Positions 11,029-21,514 of a stretch of 64,000 nt of DNA are shown here, piece by piece. The stretch is from positions 1,302,001-1,366,000 of the forward strand of contig NZ_CP008747.1 in NCBI RefSeq assembly GCF_000816085.1, given 5' to 3'. The number at the start of each line of letters is the position of its first letter. The stretch's first letter is position 1. The position numbers and the translations under genes are program-made. The stretch comes from Staphylococcus hyicus (GTDB lineage Bacteria > Bacillota > Bacilli > Staphylococcales > Staphylococcaceae). The notes beneath the pieces are model-generated. The model was not told the origin of the DNA, did no database searches, and was given only the letters and a program-made list of their open reading frames with translations.

Positions 11029-11449
11029 ATCCTTATATATAAATTTAGTCTTTATGAGGGGAAGGATGATGAATTAACACATCACTTTGATAGCTTCCTT
11101 AGCCGAGACTTCTGAGGCAATATGACGAAACCGAAAATCCATTTTAAGCATAGAAACCCAAGACTATTGGCTTTTACAATATATAAGGCAGTAGCTGACA
11201 GGATTAAGTATGCGATTTGAAAGCTTTCCGCAACTTACGCAGCTCAGCTAATCTCGCATGTTCATAGGTGTACTGAGAGCGTATGCATTGCATCCCTACG
11301 TCTTCATGCACGGGAGGCATTACTACGAAATAAATTAGATTTCTGTAATGCGCCCTCGTTGAGGTAAGGCACCTAGAAAAGCGAGGTGTTAGGAACAATC
11401 GAAATTGAAAAAACTTATGTCCAAGCCCTATGTTTATAGAGATGTAAAC

Positions 11450-12706
11450 TTATTTTTTTAAATTATCATATATCGATTTAAACTGTTGTTCCGTTTTAGA
11501 AGTTAATTTTGGTTGGTAATATTGTTTGTTTTTTAATAATTCCGGTAAATATTGTTGCTTAACATAACCATTTTCATAGTCATGAGGGTATTTGTATCCG
11601 ATTGCGTGGCCTAACGCTTTAGCACCTTGGTAGTGACCATCTTTTAAATGGTCTGGTATTTGTCCTACGTGCCCTTTACGAACATCTGTTAAAGCAGCAT
11701 CGATAGATTTGATAGCTGTATTTGATTTTGGAGATAAACACAGCTCAATCACAGCTTGACTTAATGGGATTCTTGCTTCTGGGAAACCTAAGCGTTCTGC
11801 AGATTCAATAGCGGCAAGCGTGCGTTGGCCAGCAGCAGGGGAAGCTAAACTAATATCTTCATAACTTATTACAAGTAGTCTTCTTGCGATTGTCGGCAGA
11901 TCGCCTGCTTGGATTAAGCGTGCTAAATAATGTAATGCAGCATCAACATCACTGCCGCGGATTGACTTTTGGAAGGCACTCATCACATCGTAATGCATAT
12001 CTCCATCTTTATCACTTAGAAAGGCACCACGTTGTAAACAATCTTCAGCATCTTGCAACGTGATGTGAGGTGGTGTTTCAGTATCACTTAACACCGCTAA
12101 TTCTAATGCATTCAAGGCACTACGCACGTCTCCTTGGCTTTGTGTTGCAAAATATTCAAATGCTTTATCCGATATGTGTACATCAAATGATTTTAAGCCG
12201 CGTTCTTCATCTTCAAGTGCATGATTTAAAGCTTGTTTAATATCCTCTGTCTCAAGAGGATAAAGCTCAAATATTTGAGCGCGTGAACGAATAGCTGGGT
12301 TAATAGCATGATATGGATTAGACGTTGTTGCACCGATAAGGACAATTTTTCCGTTTTCTAAATGTGGTAACAAAAAGTCTTGTTTTGCTTTATCTAAACG
12401 ATGTATTTCGTCTAGCAATAGTATGACTTGACCAGACATTTTAGCTTCATCTACAATCATTTGCATATCTTTTTTTGTATGAGTAACTGCATTTAATTGG
12501 CGAAATTTAAACTTAGTACTGCCTGCGATAGCTTGTGCAATACTGGTCTTTCCAATACCGGGAGGTCCATAAAATATCATTGATGACAAACGTTTGGCAT
12601 TTACCATTCGTCTAATAATACCATTTGGACCGACTAAATGGCTTTGCCCAATAACATCATCTATTGTTTTAGGTCTCATACGAGATGCTAACGGTTCAGT
12701 ATTCAT
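11450..12706 (-). CDS. rarA: Replication-associated recombination protein A (AAA+ ATPase)
   Basis: Clamp-loader-like AAA+ ATPase acting at stalled replication forks. 418 residues: Walker A GPPGIGKT at 47-54, Walker B DEIH at 99-102, sensor region GATTSNP near residue 126, then the MgsA/RarA C-terminal tetramerisation domain with GHVGQIPDHLKDGHYQGAK near residue 353. ATG 12706 follows GGAGGGAAA on the minus strand. It is divergent from cymR, sharing a 143-base promoter region. No clear terminator lies directly after its stop, so transcription may continue to the terminator at 10880. Confidence 0.95.
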   Translation of the reverse strand: MNTEPLASRMRPKTIDDVIGQSHLVGPNGIIRRMVNAKRLSSMIFYGPPGIGKTSIAQAIAGSTKFKFRQLNAVTHTKKDMQMIVDEAKMSGQVILLLDEIHRLDKAKQDFLLPHLENGKIVLIGATTSNPYHAINPAIRSRAQIFELYPLETEDIKQALNHALEDEERGLKSFDVHISDKAFEYFATQSQGDVRSALNALELAVLSDTETPPHITLQDAEDCLQRGAFLSDKDGDMHYDVMSAFQKSIRGSDVDAALHYLARLIQAGDLPTIARRLLVISYEDISLASPAAGQRTLAAIESAERLGFPEARIPLSQAVIELCLSPKSNTAIKSIDAALTDVRKGHVGQIPDHLKDGHYQGAKALGHAIGYKYPHDYENGYVKQQYLPELLKNKQYYQPKLTSKTEQQFKSIYDNLKK

Positions 12707-12763
12707 AGTTTCCCTCCATGTATAAACTTACCATAAAAATTTATTCAGCTGTTTGGCTCTTAT

Positions 12764-12792
12764 TTGTACTCTTATTATAATAGTATTATACT
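12764..12792 (+). promoter_or_regulatory. cymR promoter
   Basis: TTGTAC (12764-12769), a 17-base spacer and TATACT (12787-12792), with transcription expected from about 12799. Confidence 0.65.
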
Positions 12793-12803
12793 AATATAAA
12801 TAA

Positions 12804-12831
12804 TGATAAATTGTAAGTGTATCATTTATCA
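12804..12831 (+). promoter_or_regulatory. Inverted repeat in the cymR leader, possible operator
   Basis: Perfect 8-base arms TGATAAAT (12804-12811) and ATTTATCA (12824-12831) are separated by 12 bases, directly after the predicted start point and before the cymR ribosome binding site. Position fits a repressor site or a leader hairpin. The binding protein is unknown; the arms do not obviously match the published CymR box. Confidence 0.4.
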
Positions 12832-12849
12832 ATAATGTGAGGTTAAAAT

Positions 12850-13269
12850 ATGAAAATTTCAACAAAAGGAAGATATGGACTGACTTTGATGATTGCTTTA
12901 GCAAAGCGTCAAGGTACGGGGTGTGTCTCACTTAAGACCATAGCAGAAGAAAACCAATTAAGTGATTTATATTTAGAACAGCTCGTCGGTCCATTGCGCA
13001 ATGCGGGTTTAATTCGCAGTGTACGTGGCGCTAGAGGCGGTTATGAATTGAAAATGTCTGCAGATGAAATTACTGCCGGAGATATTATACGTCTTCTAGA
13101 AGGACCTATTACAATTGTTGAGCGTATGGAATCAGAATCACCAGCCCAACAACAACTATGGATACGCATGCGAGACGCTGTGAAAGACGTTTTAGATCAG
13201 ACAACGTTAAAGTCACTTGCTGAATATCAAGAAAAAGATCATTTAGAAGGATATATGTTTTATATTTAA
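12850..13269 (+). CDS. cymR: Cysteine metabolism repressor CymR (Rrf2 family)
   Basis: Winged-helix Rrf2 regulator that, with CysK, represses sulfur and cysteine uptake and synthesis genes in Bacillus and Staphylococcus. 139 residues. The DNA-binding half has ISTKGRYGLTLM at the N-terminus and LSDLYLEQLVGPLRNAGLI near residues 37-55, followed by the wing SVRGARGGYEL. The single cysteine at residue 25 (GTGCVSL) is the position reported as a redox switch in S. aureus CymR. No Fe-S cysteine triad is present, as expected for CymR rather than IscR. A GAGG ribosome binding site lies 7 bases before the ATG. Confidence 0.93.
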   Translation: MKISTKGRYGLTLMIALAKRQGTGCVSLKTIAEENQLSDLYLEQLVGPLRNAGLIRSVRGARGGYELKMSADEITAGDIIRLLEGPITIVERMESESPAQQQLWIRMRDAVKDVLDQTTLKSLAEYQEKDHLEGYMFYI

Positions 13270-13284
13270 ATTAAATACTATTTG

Positions 13285-13330
13285 TACAACAATGGCACAT
13301 AATAACGTGTAAACATTGTTGTATTTTTTT
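13285..13330 (+). terminator. Intrinsic terminator after cymR
   Basis: Perfect 10-bp stem TACAACAATG (13285-13294) with CATTGTTGTA (13314-13323) and a T7 tail (13324-13330). The tail touches the AGGAGG of the next gene. Confidence 0.85.
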
Positions 13331-13344
13331 AGGAGGTTCTTATT

Positions 13345-14175
13345 GTGCATACATATACGTTAAATGATGGACACATTTTACCGGCTTTAGGATTTGGAAC
13401 TTATAAATTAAATGGTATAGAAGGGGTGAACGCCATTCAAAATGCATTAAAGCTAGGCTATCGTGTATTAGATACCGCATATAATTATGAAAATGAGGGC
13501 GTCGTTGGTAAAGCAATCGAACGTAGTAAAGTGGCAAGAGAAGATATAACAATTATTTCTAAATTGCCTGGACGTTATCAATCATATGATGATGTTTTTC
13601 GTACGATTGAAGAAAGTATCTATCGTTTGGGTGTGGAATATATTGACATTTATTTAATCCATTGGCCAAATCCCAAACAAGGATTATATGTTGAAGCGTG
13701 GAAGGCCATGATTGCAGCAAAAAAAGCGGGACGCATTCGTTCCATAGGCGTATGCAATTTCTTACCAGAATATATCGAAGAATTGAAACGTGTAACTGAC
13801 GTTTTACCTGTATTGAACCAAATAGAATTACACCCTTATTTTAATCAAGAGGAGATTATGAATTATCACCAACAAAATCATATTTTAATTCAAGCTTGGA
13901 GTCCTATCGGTCGAGATAATGGTGTGATGAAAGAACCACTTTTATATGAGATTGCAAAAAAGTATGAAAAAACAGTCGCTCAAATTATTCTAAAGTGGCA
14001 TTTACAAAGAGGTATTATGCCTGTTCCGAAAGCAAGCACTTTTTCAAGACAACTTGAAAATTTTCAAATTTTCGATTTCAATATATCAGAAAATGATATG
14101 TCTCTGATTAACGGATTATCAAAAACAGATGGCAGACGTAAAGGTCAAGACCCATCTATTTATGAAGAATTTTAA
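13345..14175 (+). CDS. Aldo/keto reductase
   Basis: NADPH-dependent reductase of the AKR superfamily (AKR5-like, similar in type to Bacillus YvgN/YtbE); the physiological substrate is unknown. 276 residues forming one TIM barrel. The catalytic tetrad is complete: Asp43 and Tyr48 in LDTAYNYEN, Lys73 in ISKLPG and His106 in YLIHWPNP. The cofactor-binding C-terminal part contains PVPKASTFSRQLENF. The start is GTG 13345, eight bases after AGGAGG (13331-13336), which itself abuts the cymR terminator tail; no good promoter is visible between, so expression may rely on read-through. Confidence 0.9.
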   Translation: MHTYTLNDGHILPALGFGTYKLNGIEGVNAIQNALKLGYRVLDTAYNYENEGVVGKAIERSKVAREDITIISKLPGRYQSYDDVFRTIEESIYRLGVEYIDIYLIHWPNPKQGLYVEAWKAMIAAKKAGRIRSIGVCNFLPEYIEELKRVTDVLPVLNQIELHPYFNQEEIMNYHQQNHILIQAWSPIGRDNGVMKEPLLYEIAKKYEKTVAQIILKWHLQRGIMPVPKASTFSRQLENFQIFDFNISENDMSLINGLSKTDGRRKGQDPSIYEEF

Positions 14176-14182
14176 TGAAGGT

Positions 14183-14208
14183 GTTTAGAAATTGCAGTCG
14201 GTGGAATA
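14183..14208 (+). promoter_or_regulatory. Sigma-B-type promoter of the CsbD-like gene
   Basis: GTTTAG (14183-14188), a 14-base spacer and GGAATA (14203-14208), close to the general-stress consensus GTTTWW-N12-15-GGGWAW. CsbD genes are sigma-B targets in Bacillus. Confidence 0.6.
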
Positions 14209-14241
14209 ACAACAGTATCTCATTTATTTGGAGGGGTATTT

Positions 14242-14427
14242 ATGTCATTCGATAAAGGTAAAATGGATCAAACTAAAGGAACTGTTAAAGAGTCTGTTGG
14301 TAAAGCTACAAATAATGAATCATTAGAAAATGAAGGCAAACAAGATAAACTTTCAGGAAAAGCAAAAGAAAAAACGGAAGATGCTAAGAACAAAGTGAAT
14401 GATGCCATTGATAATTTTAAGCATTAA
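14242..14427 (+). CDS. CsbD family general stress protein
   Basis: Small cytosolic stress protein of unknown biochemical role. 61 residues, very hydrophilic, Lys/Glu/Asn rich, no cysteine or aromatic core. The family pattern shows in [19 protein letters not shown] and [20 protein letters not shown] ribosome binding site lies at 14231-14237. It sits downstream of a sigma-B-like promoter and directly before a second small gene with its own sigma-B-like promoter, which supports a stationary-phase or stress role. Confidence 0.9.
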   Translation: MSFDKGKMDQTKGTVKESVGKATNNESLENEGKQDKLSGKAKEKTEDAKNKVNDAIDNFKH

Positions 14428-14452
14428 ATATACATCTTTAGTATTTTTAAAT

Positions 14453-14477
14453 GTTTACTAAAAATGCTAACGGGTAT
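14453..14477 (+). promoter_or_regulatory. Sigma-B promoter of the 54-residue gene
   Basis: GTTTAC (14453-14458), a 13-base spacer and GGGTAT (14472-14477), an almost exact general-stress consensus. The predicted start near 14484 lies downstream of an earlier in-frame start at 14451 and so favours translation from ATG 14511. Confidence 0.78.
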
Positions 14478-14510
14478 TCACATAATATCTTGAACAAGGA
14501 GGTATCCGTT

Positions 14511-14675
14511 ATGGATAAAAAACAAAGCGAAGCGTATGTAGATAAAGCAAAAGACGCTTATAACAAGTATCAAGATAAACAAAATGGTGAAAACAACGAC
14601 AATAATGACGATAAAAATAGTTTAGTTGATAAAGCAAAAGATGCGTTCAACAAATTCTCTGGGGACAATAAATAG
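14511..14675 (+). CDS. Small hydrophilic protein with an internal duplication
   Basis: Not assigned to a family. 54 residues, no signal peptide or membrane segment, strongly charged. Two copies of an 11-residue element, VDKAKDAYNKY (about residues 10-20) and VDKAKDAFNKF (about 39-49), flank an Asn/Asp-rich linker (ENNDNNDDKN), suggesting two short amphipathic helices joined by a flexible link. ATG 14511 has AAGGAGG at 14496-14502. Sits behind its own sigma-B-like promoter and next to a CsbD gene, so a stress-protective role is inferred from context only. Confidence 0.75.
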   Translation: MDKKQSEAYVDKAKDAYNKYQDKQNGENNDNNDDKNSLVDKAKDAFNKFSGDNK

Positions 14676-14712
14676 AAAAAGCAATGGGAACTTAATCCCA
14701 TTGCTTTTTTAT
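14676..14712. terminator. Bidirectional intrinsic terminator
   Basis: Perfect 14-bp stem (14676-14689 with 14696-14709) with an A-run on one side and a T-run on the other. It serves the 54-residue gene on the plus strand and the oxidoreductase on the minus strand, whose stop codon overlaps it. Confidence 0.9.
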
Positions 14713-15716
14713 TTATTAATGTCATCCATGACTTCTTTAAAATATTGATATGAACGGTGTTGCAATGATGTATCAAATATATAACTCACAGTCATAATTT
14801 CGTTAATTTCTCCATATTGTGATATAAACGTGTTTATCTTTTCTTTAACAGTCTCTTTATCTCCAATAAGTGAACCTGCAATACGTTCTTGAGCTAAAGC
14901 TATAACGCGAGATGATAATATTTCGTTTAAATTCTGCACAGGTGGTTGCAATTTTTGCATACGACCACTTAAAATGCTTGCAAAAACTTGCGCTTGCGTG
15001 GTAGCAAGGTAATTAGCTTCTTCGTTAGAATTAGCTAAAATTGCATTAAGACAGATGATAATATAAGGGTCCTTTAAATGTTGAGATGGTTCAAATAACT
15101 CTCGATAAATTGAAAGTGCCTCTTTCATTTGTTGTGGCGCAAAGTGACCCGCAAATACATATGGTAAACCTTTACGTGCAGCGACATGTGCAGAATCTGT
15201 CGAAGATCCCAATATATATAATGGTACATGTTTATCAATAGCAGGAATAGCTTTGACATACCCTTGATTTGTTTCAGGACCAAAGTATTGTAAAAGTTGT
15301 TGTACTTCTTCTGGGAATTGATACACACCATCATGTTTGTCACGACGTAAGGCGCTCGCAGTAGCCATATCTGTACCTGGGGCGCGACCAAGCCCAAGAT
15401 CGATACGATCCCCATAAAGTAAATTTAAAGTCCCAAATTGTTCAGCGACAACCAAAGGCGCATGGTTTGGTAACATAATCCCACCTGAGCCAATTCTCAT
15501 TTGATGTGTTTGACTTAAACAATGTTGAATTAATAAAGACGTTGCGGAACTCACTAAATTTGGTGCATTATGATGTTCGGCAATCCAATACCTTTTATAG
15601 TCAAGACGTTCTAAGTGTTGCGCCAATGCGGTCATCTGTTCAATAGCTTCTTTTTCATTTGATCCTTCCCGAATAGGAACTAAATTTAACGCTGAATAAT
15701 GAATTTGATTTGACAT
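14709..15716 (-). CDS. Luciferase-like (LLM class) flavin-dependent oxidoreductase
   Basis: 335-residue TIM-barrel protein of the bacterial luciferase superfamily that would use FMNH2 or FMN; substrate unknown. Family features are [11 protein letters not shown] at the N-terminus, YWIAEHHN (about residue 43), [22 protein letters not shown] (about 76-97), [13 protein letters not shown] (about 102-114) and [14 protein letters not shown] (about 167-180), the pattern of the MsnO8/YwcH group of single-subunit enzymes. ATG 15716 is preceded by AAAGGATG on the minus strand. Convergent with the small stress gene and sharing its terminator. Confidence 0.88.
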   Translation of the reverse strand: MSNQIHYSALNLVPIREGSNEKEAIEQMTALAQHLERLDYKRYWIAEHHNAPNLVSSATSLLIQHCLSQTHQMRIGSGGIMLPNHAPLVVAEQFGTLNLLYGDRIDLGLGRAPGTDMATASALRRDKHDGVYQFPEEVQQLLQYFGPETNQGYVKAIPAIDKHVPLYILGSSTDSAHVAARKGLPYVFAGHFAPQQMKEALSIYRELFEPSQHLKDPYIIICLNAILANSNEEANYLATTQAQVFASILSGRMQKLQPPVQNLNEILSSRVIALAQERIAGSLIGDKETVKEKINTFISQYGEINEIMTVSYIFDTSLQHRSYQYFKEVMDDINK

Positions 15717-15937
15717 AATAACACATCCTTTAACACTAATATATCAAAAGAAATTTAAATCAAATATGAATGTGCTTAGCGTTTTAAATTGATGATTGAA
15801 TTCACGAATGCACATGAACATGATATGCTTAAATTATATTTATAACGTGAGATAAAACTTTGTGAACGGGTGACTAGAAATTTTAAGTTTCAAGTGCTAA
15901 AATAGGAACATTGAAAATGAGAAAGGACGGGCTAAAT

Positions 15938-18192
<2,255 letters not shown>

Positions 18193-18232
18193 ATGATTTT
18201 GATTAAATGGTACTTTTATAAAGGAGTCTATT

Positions 18233-18907
18233 ATGGAACAAACTGAAATACATCAATTGATTCAACAAGGTTTATATGAAAAGGCGCTTGAAGCTTGTTT
18301 TAATAATATTGAGGCACATCCTGAACAAGTAGAAAACTATATTAATTCAGGAATCTTGTTATCTGAAGCTGGGGAAATTGAAAAAGCGGAGAAGTTTTTT
18401 CAACGTGCTTTGACAATTAATTCAAACAATGCTGCGATTTATTATAATTTTGCAAATGTATATTTTAATGAATCACGCTTTCAAGAAGCAATAAAATTGT
18501 ACCAAAAGGCGATTCAAAAAGGGTTAGATAATAAAGATACGAACTATATGATTGGCATGTCATTTTATCATTTAGATGCAAAAAAGCAGGCATTACCATT
18601 TTTAATGCGTGCTGCTGAATTAGATCAAACGTTTCAAGATTTAGAAGTCCAATTTCAATATGGATTATTACTATGTGAATTAGAAATGTTTGATCAAGCG
18701 ATTACGATTTTAACGACAATACTTGATAAAGACAAGACGCATGCGGATGCGCAATATAATCTTACATTAGCTAAGTATATGGTAGATGAAGCTATCGATA
18801 AGGCTATAGAAGGTTTTACAAAGGCTATTAAAATGGATCCAAATCACATGTTAAGTCATCATGCTTTAAAAACATTTAACATGATTAAATCTCAAGAGGA
18901 GGAATAG
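18233..18907 (+). CDS. TPR repeat protein
   Basis: 224-residue all-helical protein with about five tetratricopeptide repeats (for example NYINSGILLSEAGEIEKAE at about 40 and AIYYNFANVYFNESRFQEA at about 66). No signal peptide or membrane segment. It corresponds in position to Bacillus yrrB, between mnmA and recD2. TPR proteins act as interaction scaffolds; the partner is unknown. AAAGGAG lies before the ATG and only three bases separate it from recD2, so all four genes from the desulfurase on are probably one operon. Confidence 0.85.
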   Translation: MEQTEIHQLIQQGLYEKALEACFNNIEAHPEQVENYINSGILLSEAGEIEKAEKFFQRALTINSNNAAIYYNFANVYFNESRFQEAIKLYQKAIQKGLDNKDTNYMIGMSFYHLDAKKQALPFLMRAAELDQTFQDLEVQFQYGLLLCELEMFDQAITILTTILDKDKTHADAQYNLTLAKYMVDEAIDKAIEGFTKAIKMDPNHMLSHHALKTFNMIKSQEEE

Positions 18908-18910
18908 GAC

Positions 18911-21283
18911 GTGGAAAACCCAACACTATTTGAACAGACATATATTAAAGGCAACATCGATGTCATTCTCTTTCAAAATAGTGATAATTATTACACTGTC
19001 CTGAAAGTAGACGTTGAAGATTCTAATGAAGACTTCGACAATATGGCTACAGTTGTTGGGTATTTTCCAAATATCGTTGAAGGTGAGACGTATACGTTTA
19101 AGGGACAAGTCGCAGAACATCCCCGTTATGGCAAGCAATTAAAGGCTGAAACGTTTCAAAAAGAAATACCTCAAACAAGAGAGGCTATCATACAATATTT
19201 ATCAAGTGATTTATTTAAGGGTGTTGGAAAAAAAACTGCTGAATCTATCGTAGATACATTAGGTGATCATACCATTCAATCTATTTTAAAAGATGCTACA
19301 GTTCTTGAACAAGTTCCTAAATTATCCAAAGCCAAACAACAGCAAATCGCTGATCAAGTGTATCAAAATCAAGAAAGCGAACAGATTATGATTCGTTTAA
19401 ATGAACTTGGTTTCGGTGCAAAACTCGCCATGGATATTTATAAATTTTATAAAGTTGACACATTAAAAATTATTGACGAAAACCCTTACCAACTGGTATA
19501 TGATATCCGCGGTGTTGGATTTCAAAAAGCGGATCAACTCGCACGTTTAATTGGCATTTCATATACGCATCCCAACCGATTAAAAGCTGGGATACAATAC
19601 ATAATTGAAGAAATATGTATTAAACAAGGGCATACTTATTTGCCTAAAGACACACTAATGAAAGAGTCATCCGTACTTTTAACAAAGCAAAATGAAACAA
19701 CAATTGATTCGGCAATGCTAGAAGATGTATTTATGCAACTTATAGAAGAAAAACGATTAGTAGATGATGACGGACATATCGCAATTCCGAGCTTATTTTA
19801 TTCTGAATTAAAAAGTAGTCAAAATGTGTATAAACTCATGAGTAATAATGTACGCATTGATACTTTTGATCAATCAGATATACAGATGCATATTGGTGAA
19901 ATTGAAGAGACGCATGGTGTTTCTTATGCTGAGGCCCAAAAAGAAGCGCTGGAAGCTGCCATGAAAAATAAATTGATGATATTAACTGGTGGTCCAGGAA
20001 CAGGTAAAACTACAGTTATAAAAGGGATTGTACATCTTTATGCAACATTACATGGCATTTCTCTAAACTATGATGACTATGGTGATGAGGATTATCCTGT
20101 CGTACTTGCAGCTCCAACTGGGCGAGCTTCTAAACGACTTCATGATGCGACGGGATTAGAAGCTATGACGATACATCGTTTAATAGGTTGGAATCAAGAC
20201 ACAAAGCCTGAAGATATACTCGATCATGCCATTCATGCCAAATTGATTATCATTGATGAAATGTCAATGGTCGATACTTGGCTGTTCCATCAATTTATGG
20301 CGGCTGTTCCAGAAGATGCGCAAGTCGTATTGGTTGGCGATGAAGACCAGTTACCATCTGTAGGCCCAGGTCAAGTATTTAGGGATTTAATTACCTCTAA
20401 AGCGTTGCCACGAATTAATTTAATAGAGGTTTACCGTCAACAAGATGGGTCCAGTATCATTGAATTGGCACACAAAATGAAAGCGGGGTTAAACGTAGAT
20501 ATTACAGAACGTTTCCATGATCGCTCTTTCATTCCATGTCATATTGATCAAATTCCTGAAGTCGTACGTAAAGTGGTAACGAATGCCGTTAAAAAAGGAT
20601 ATGACATGTCTGATATACAAGTACTTGCGCCCATGTATCGTGGCAATGCGGGCATTCATAAACTAAATAAAGTGCTTCAAGATATTCTTAATCCTATTGA
20701 AGATGACGATACACGTGAAATTCAATTTGGAGATGTCGTATATCGGAAAGGGGATAAAGTACTTCAACTCGTTAATCGACCGAATGATAATATTTTTAAT
20801 GGTGATATCGGCGTTATCGTTGGCATTTTTTGGGCTAAAGAGAATGCCCTTAATAAAGACGTTGTAATTGTGGATTATGAAGGCAATGAGATCACATATT
20901 TAAAATCAGATTTAACGGAATTGACACATGCATATTGTACCTCTATCCATAAAGCGCAAGGATCTGAGTTCCCAATTGTTATTATGCCAATCGTTAAACA
21001 ATATTTTAGAATGCTCCAAAAACCAATCCTTTATACAGGACTAACACGAGCAAAACAATCACTTGTGTTTTTAGGTGACGCAGATGCATTTAATATAGGA
21101 ATAAAAACGGAAGGGCAAGTAAGATTAACACGTCAACAAATGTTTCTCGAGCAATACTTCAACACGGATTCAGAAACAAATCAACCTGTGCAACTTAGTG
21201 AAGAGACGATGTTTAAAATAGATCCAATGATTAATATGAAAAATGTAACCCCCTATGACTTTATGGAAATTGACAATGTTTAA
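18911..21283 (+). CDS. recD2: RecD2 family 5'-3' DNA helicase
   Basis: Superfamily 1B helicase without RecB/RecC partners, implicated in replication-fork and damage responses. 790 residues. An N-terminal OB and helix-hairpin-helix region (FKGVGKKTAESIV at about 98, YDIRGVGFQKADQLA at about 197) precedes the motor: Walker A GGPGTGKT at 360-367, Walker B IIDEMSMV near residue 446, QVVLVGDEDQLPSVGPGQ near 474, and HAYCTSIHKAQGSEF (motif V/VI area) near 676. Start is GTG 18911 after GAGGAGGAA. The promoter of alaS overlaps its last codons. Confidence 0.94.
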   Translation: MENPTLFEQTYIKGNIDVILFQNSDNYYTVLKVDVEDSNEDFDNMATVVGYFPNIVEGETYTFKGQVAEHPRYGKQLKAETFQKEIPQTREAIIQYLSSDLFKGVGKKTAESIVDTLGDHTIQSILKDATVLEQVPKLSKAKQQQIADQVYQNQESEQIMIRLNELGFGAKLAMDIYKFYKVDTLKIIDENPYQLVYDIRGVGFQKADQLARLIGISYTHPNRLKAGIQYIIEEICIKQGHTYLPKDTLMKESSVLLTKQNETTIDSAMLEDVFMQLIEEKRLVDDDGHIAIPSLFYSELKSSQNVYKLMSNNVRIDTFDQSDIQMHIGEIEETHGVSYAEAQKEALEAAMKNKLMILTGGPGTGKTTVIKGIVHLYATLHGISLNYDDYGDEDYPVVLAAPTGRASKRLHDATGLEAMTIHRLIGWNQDTKPEDILDHAIHAKLIIIDEMSMVDTWLFHQFMAAVPEDAQVVLVGDEDQLPSVGPGQVFRDLITSKALPRINLIEVYRQQDGSSIIELAHKMKAGLNVDITERFHDRSFIPCHIDQIPEVVRKVVTNAVKKGYDMSDIQVLAPMYRGNAGIHKLNKVLQDILNPIEDDDTREIQFGDVVYRKGDKVLQLVNRPNDNIFNGDIGVIVGIFWAKENALNKDVVIVDYEGNEITYLKSDLTELTHAYCTSIHKAQGSEFPIVIMPIVKQYFRMLQKPILYTGLTRAKQSLVFLGDADAFNIGIKTEGQVRLTRQQMFLEQYFNTDSETNQPVQLSEETMFKIDPMINMKNVTPYDFMEIDNV

Positions 21284-21298
21284 AACGCTTAATATAAT
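21270..21298 (+). promoter_or_regulatory. Consensus sigma-A promoter of the alaS leader
   Basis: TTGACA (21270-21275), a 17-base spacer and TATAAT (21293-21298): both hexamers and the spacing are exact consensus. The -35 box lies inside the last recD2 codons. Confidence 0.9.
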
Positions 21299-21304
21299 AG
21301 AGTT

Positions 21305-21499
21305 ATTCAAAAATATATAGCCGAGTAGATGCGCCCTTAATTCACAGAGACGTACAGGTGCTGAGATGTACGATTAATCGCATTGAACGCTACTATATAT
21401 ATACTAATTTAATAAAATTAAAGTGATGATTTTAATATCATAACTAGGGTGGTACCGCGAGACATTCGTCCCTTTTGAGGCGAATGTCTTATTTTTTTT
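21305..21499 (+). promoter_or_regulatory. T-box leader of alaS
   Basis: Contains the exact T-box core AGGGTGGTACCGCG (21446-21459) followed by a terminator stem (AGACATTCG at 21460-21468 with CGAATGTCT at 21481-21489) and a T-rich tail. GCT at 21389-21391, in GAACGCTAC, is the probable alanine specifier codon. Uncharged tRNA-Ala should promote read-through into alaS. Confidence 0.93.
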
Positions 21500-21514
21500 A
21501 GGAGATGATGTGTG

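Larger units (their letters stand above)
10880..11449 (-). ncRNA. Candidate structured RNA or long 3' UTR downstream of rarA
   Basis: These 570 bases hold no credible protein gene; the best minus-strand frame (64 codons, 11204-11398) has no ribosome binding site. Read leftward, the stretch is rich in paired elements: a stem built from 11318-11359 around GGCATTAC-like arms, a hairpin with 9-bp outer arms (10992-11000 with 11020-11028) and a nested CTTCAT/ATGAAG stem, arms near 11061-11099, and the 19-bp terminator at the left end. I do not recognise an Rfam family. It could be an independent RNA or the long 3' UTR of rarA; no clear minus-strand promoter was found. Confidence 0.45.

Noticed and set aside
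11204-11398. 64-codon minus-strand frame in the rarA-tcdA interval
   Set aside because: Non-ATG start without a ribosome binding site, no recognisable pattern, and the sequence folds as RNA hairpins instead.
11318-11400. Resemblance to a magnesium (M-box) leader on the plus strand
   Set aside because: Only a short GTTGAGGTAAGG-like match; no downstream transporter on that strand, only the 3' end of the oppositely oriented rarA.
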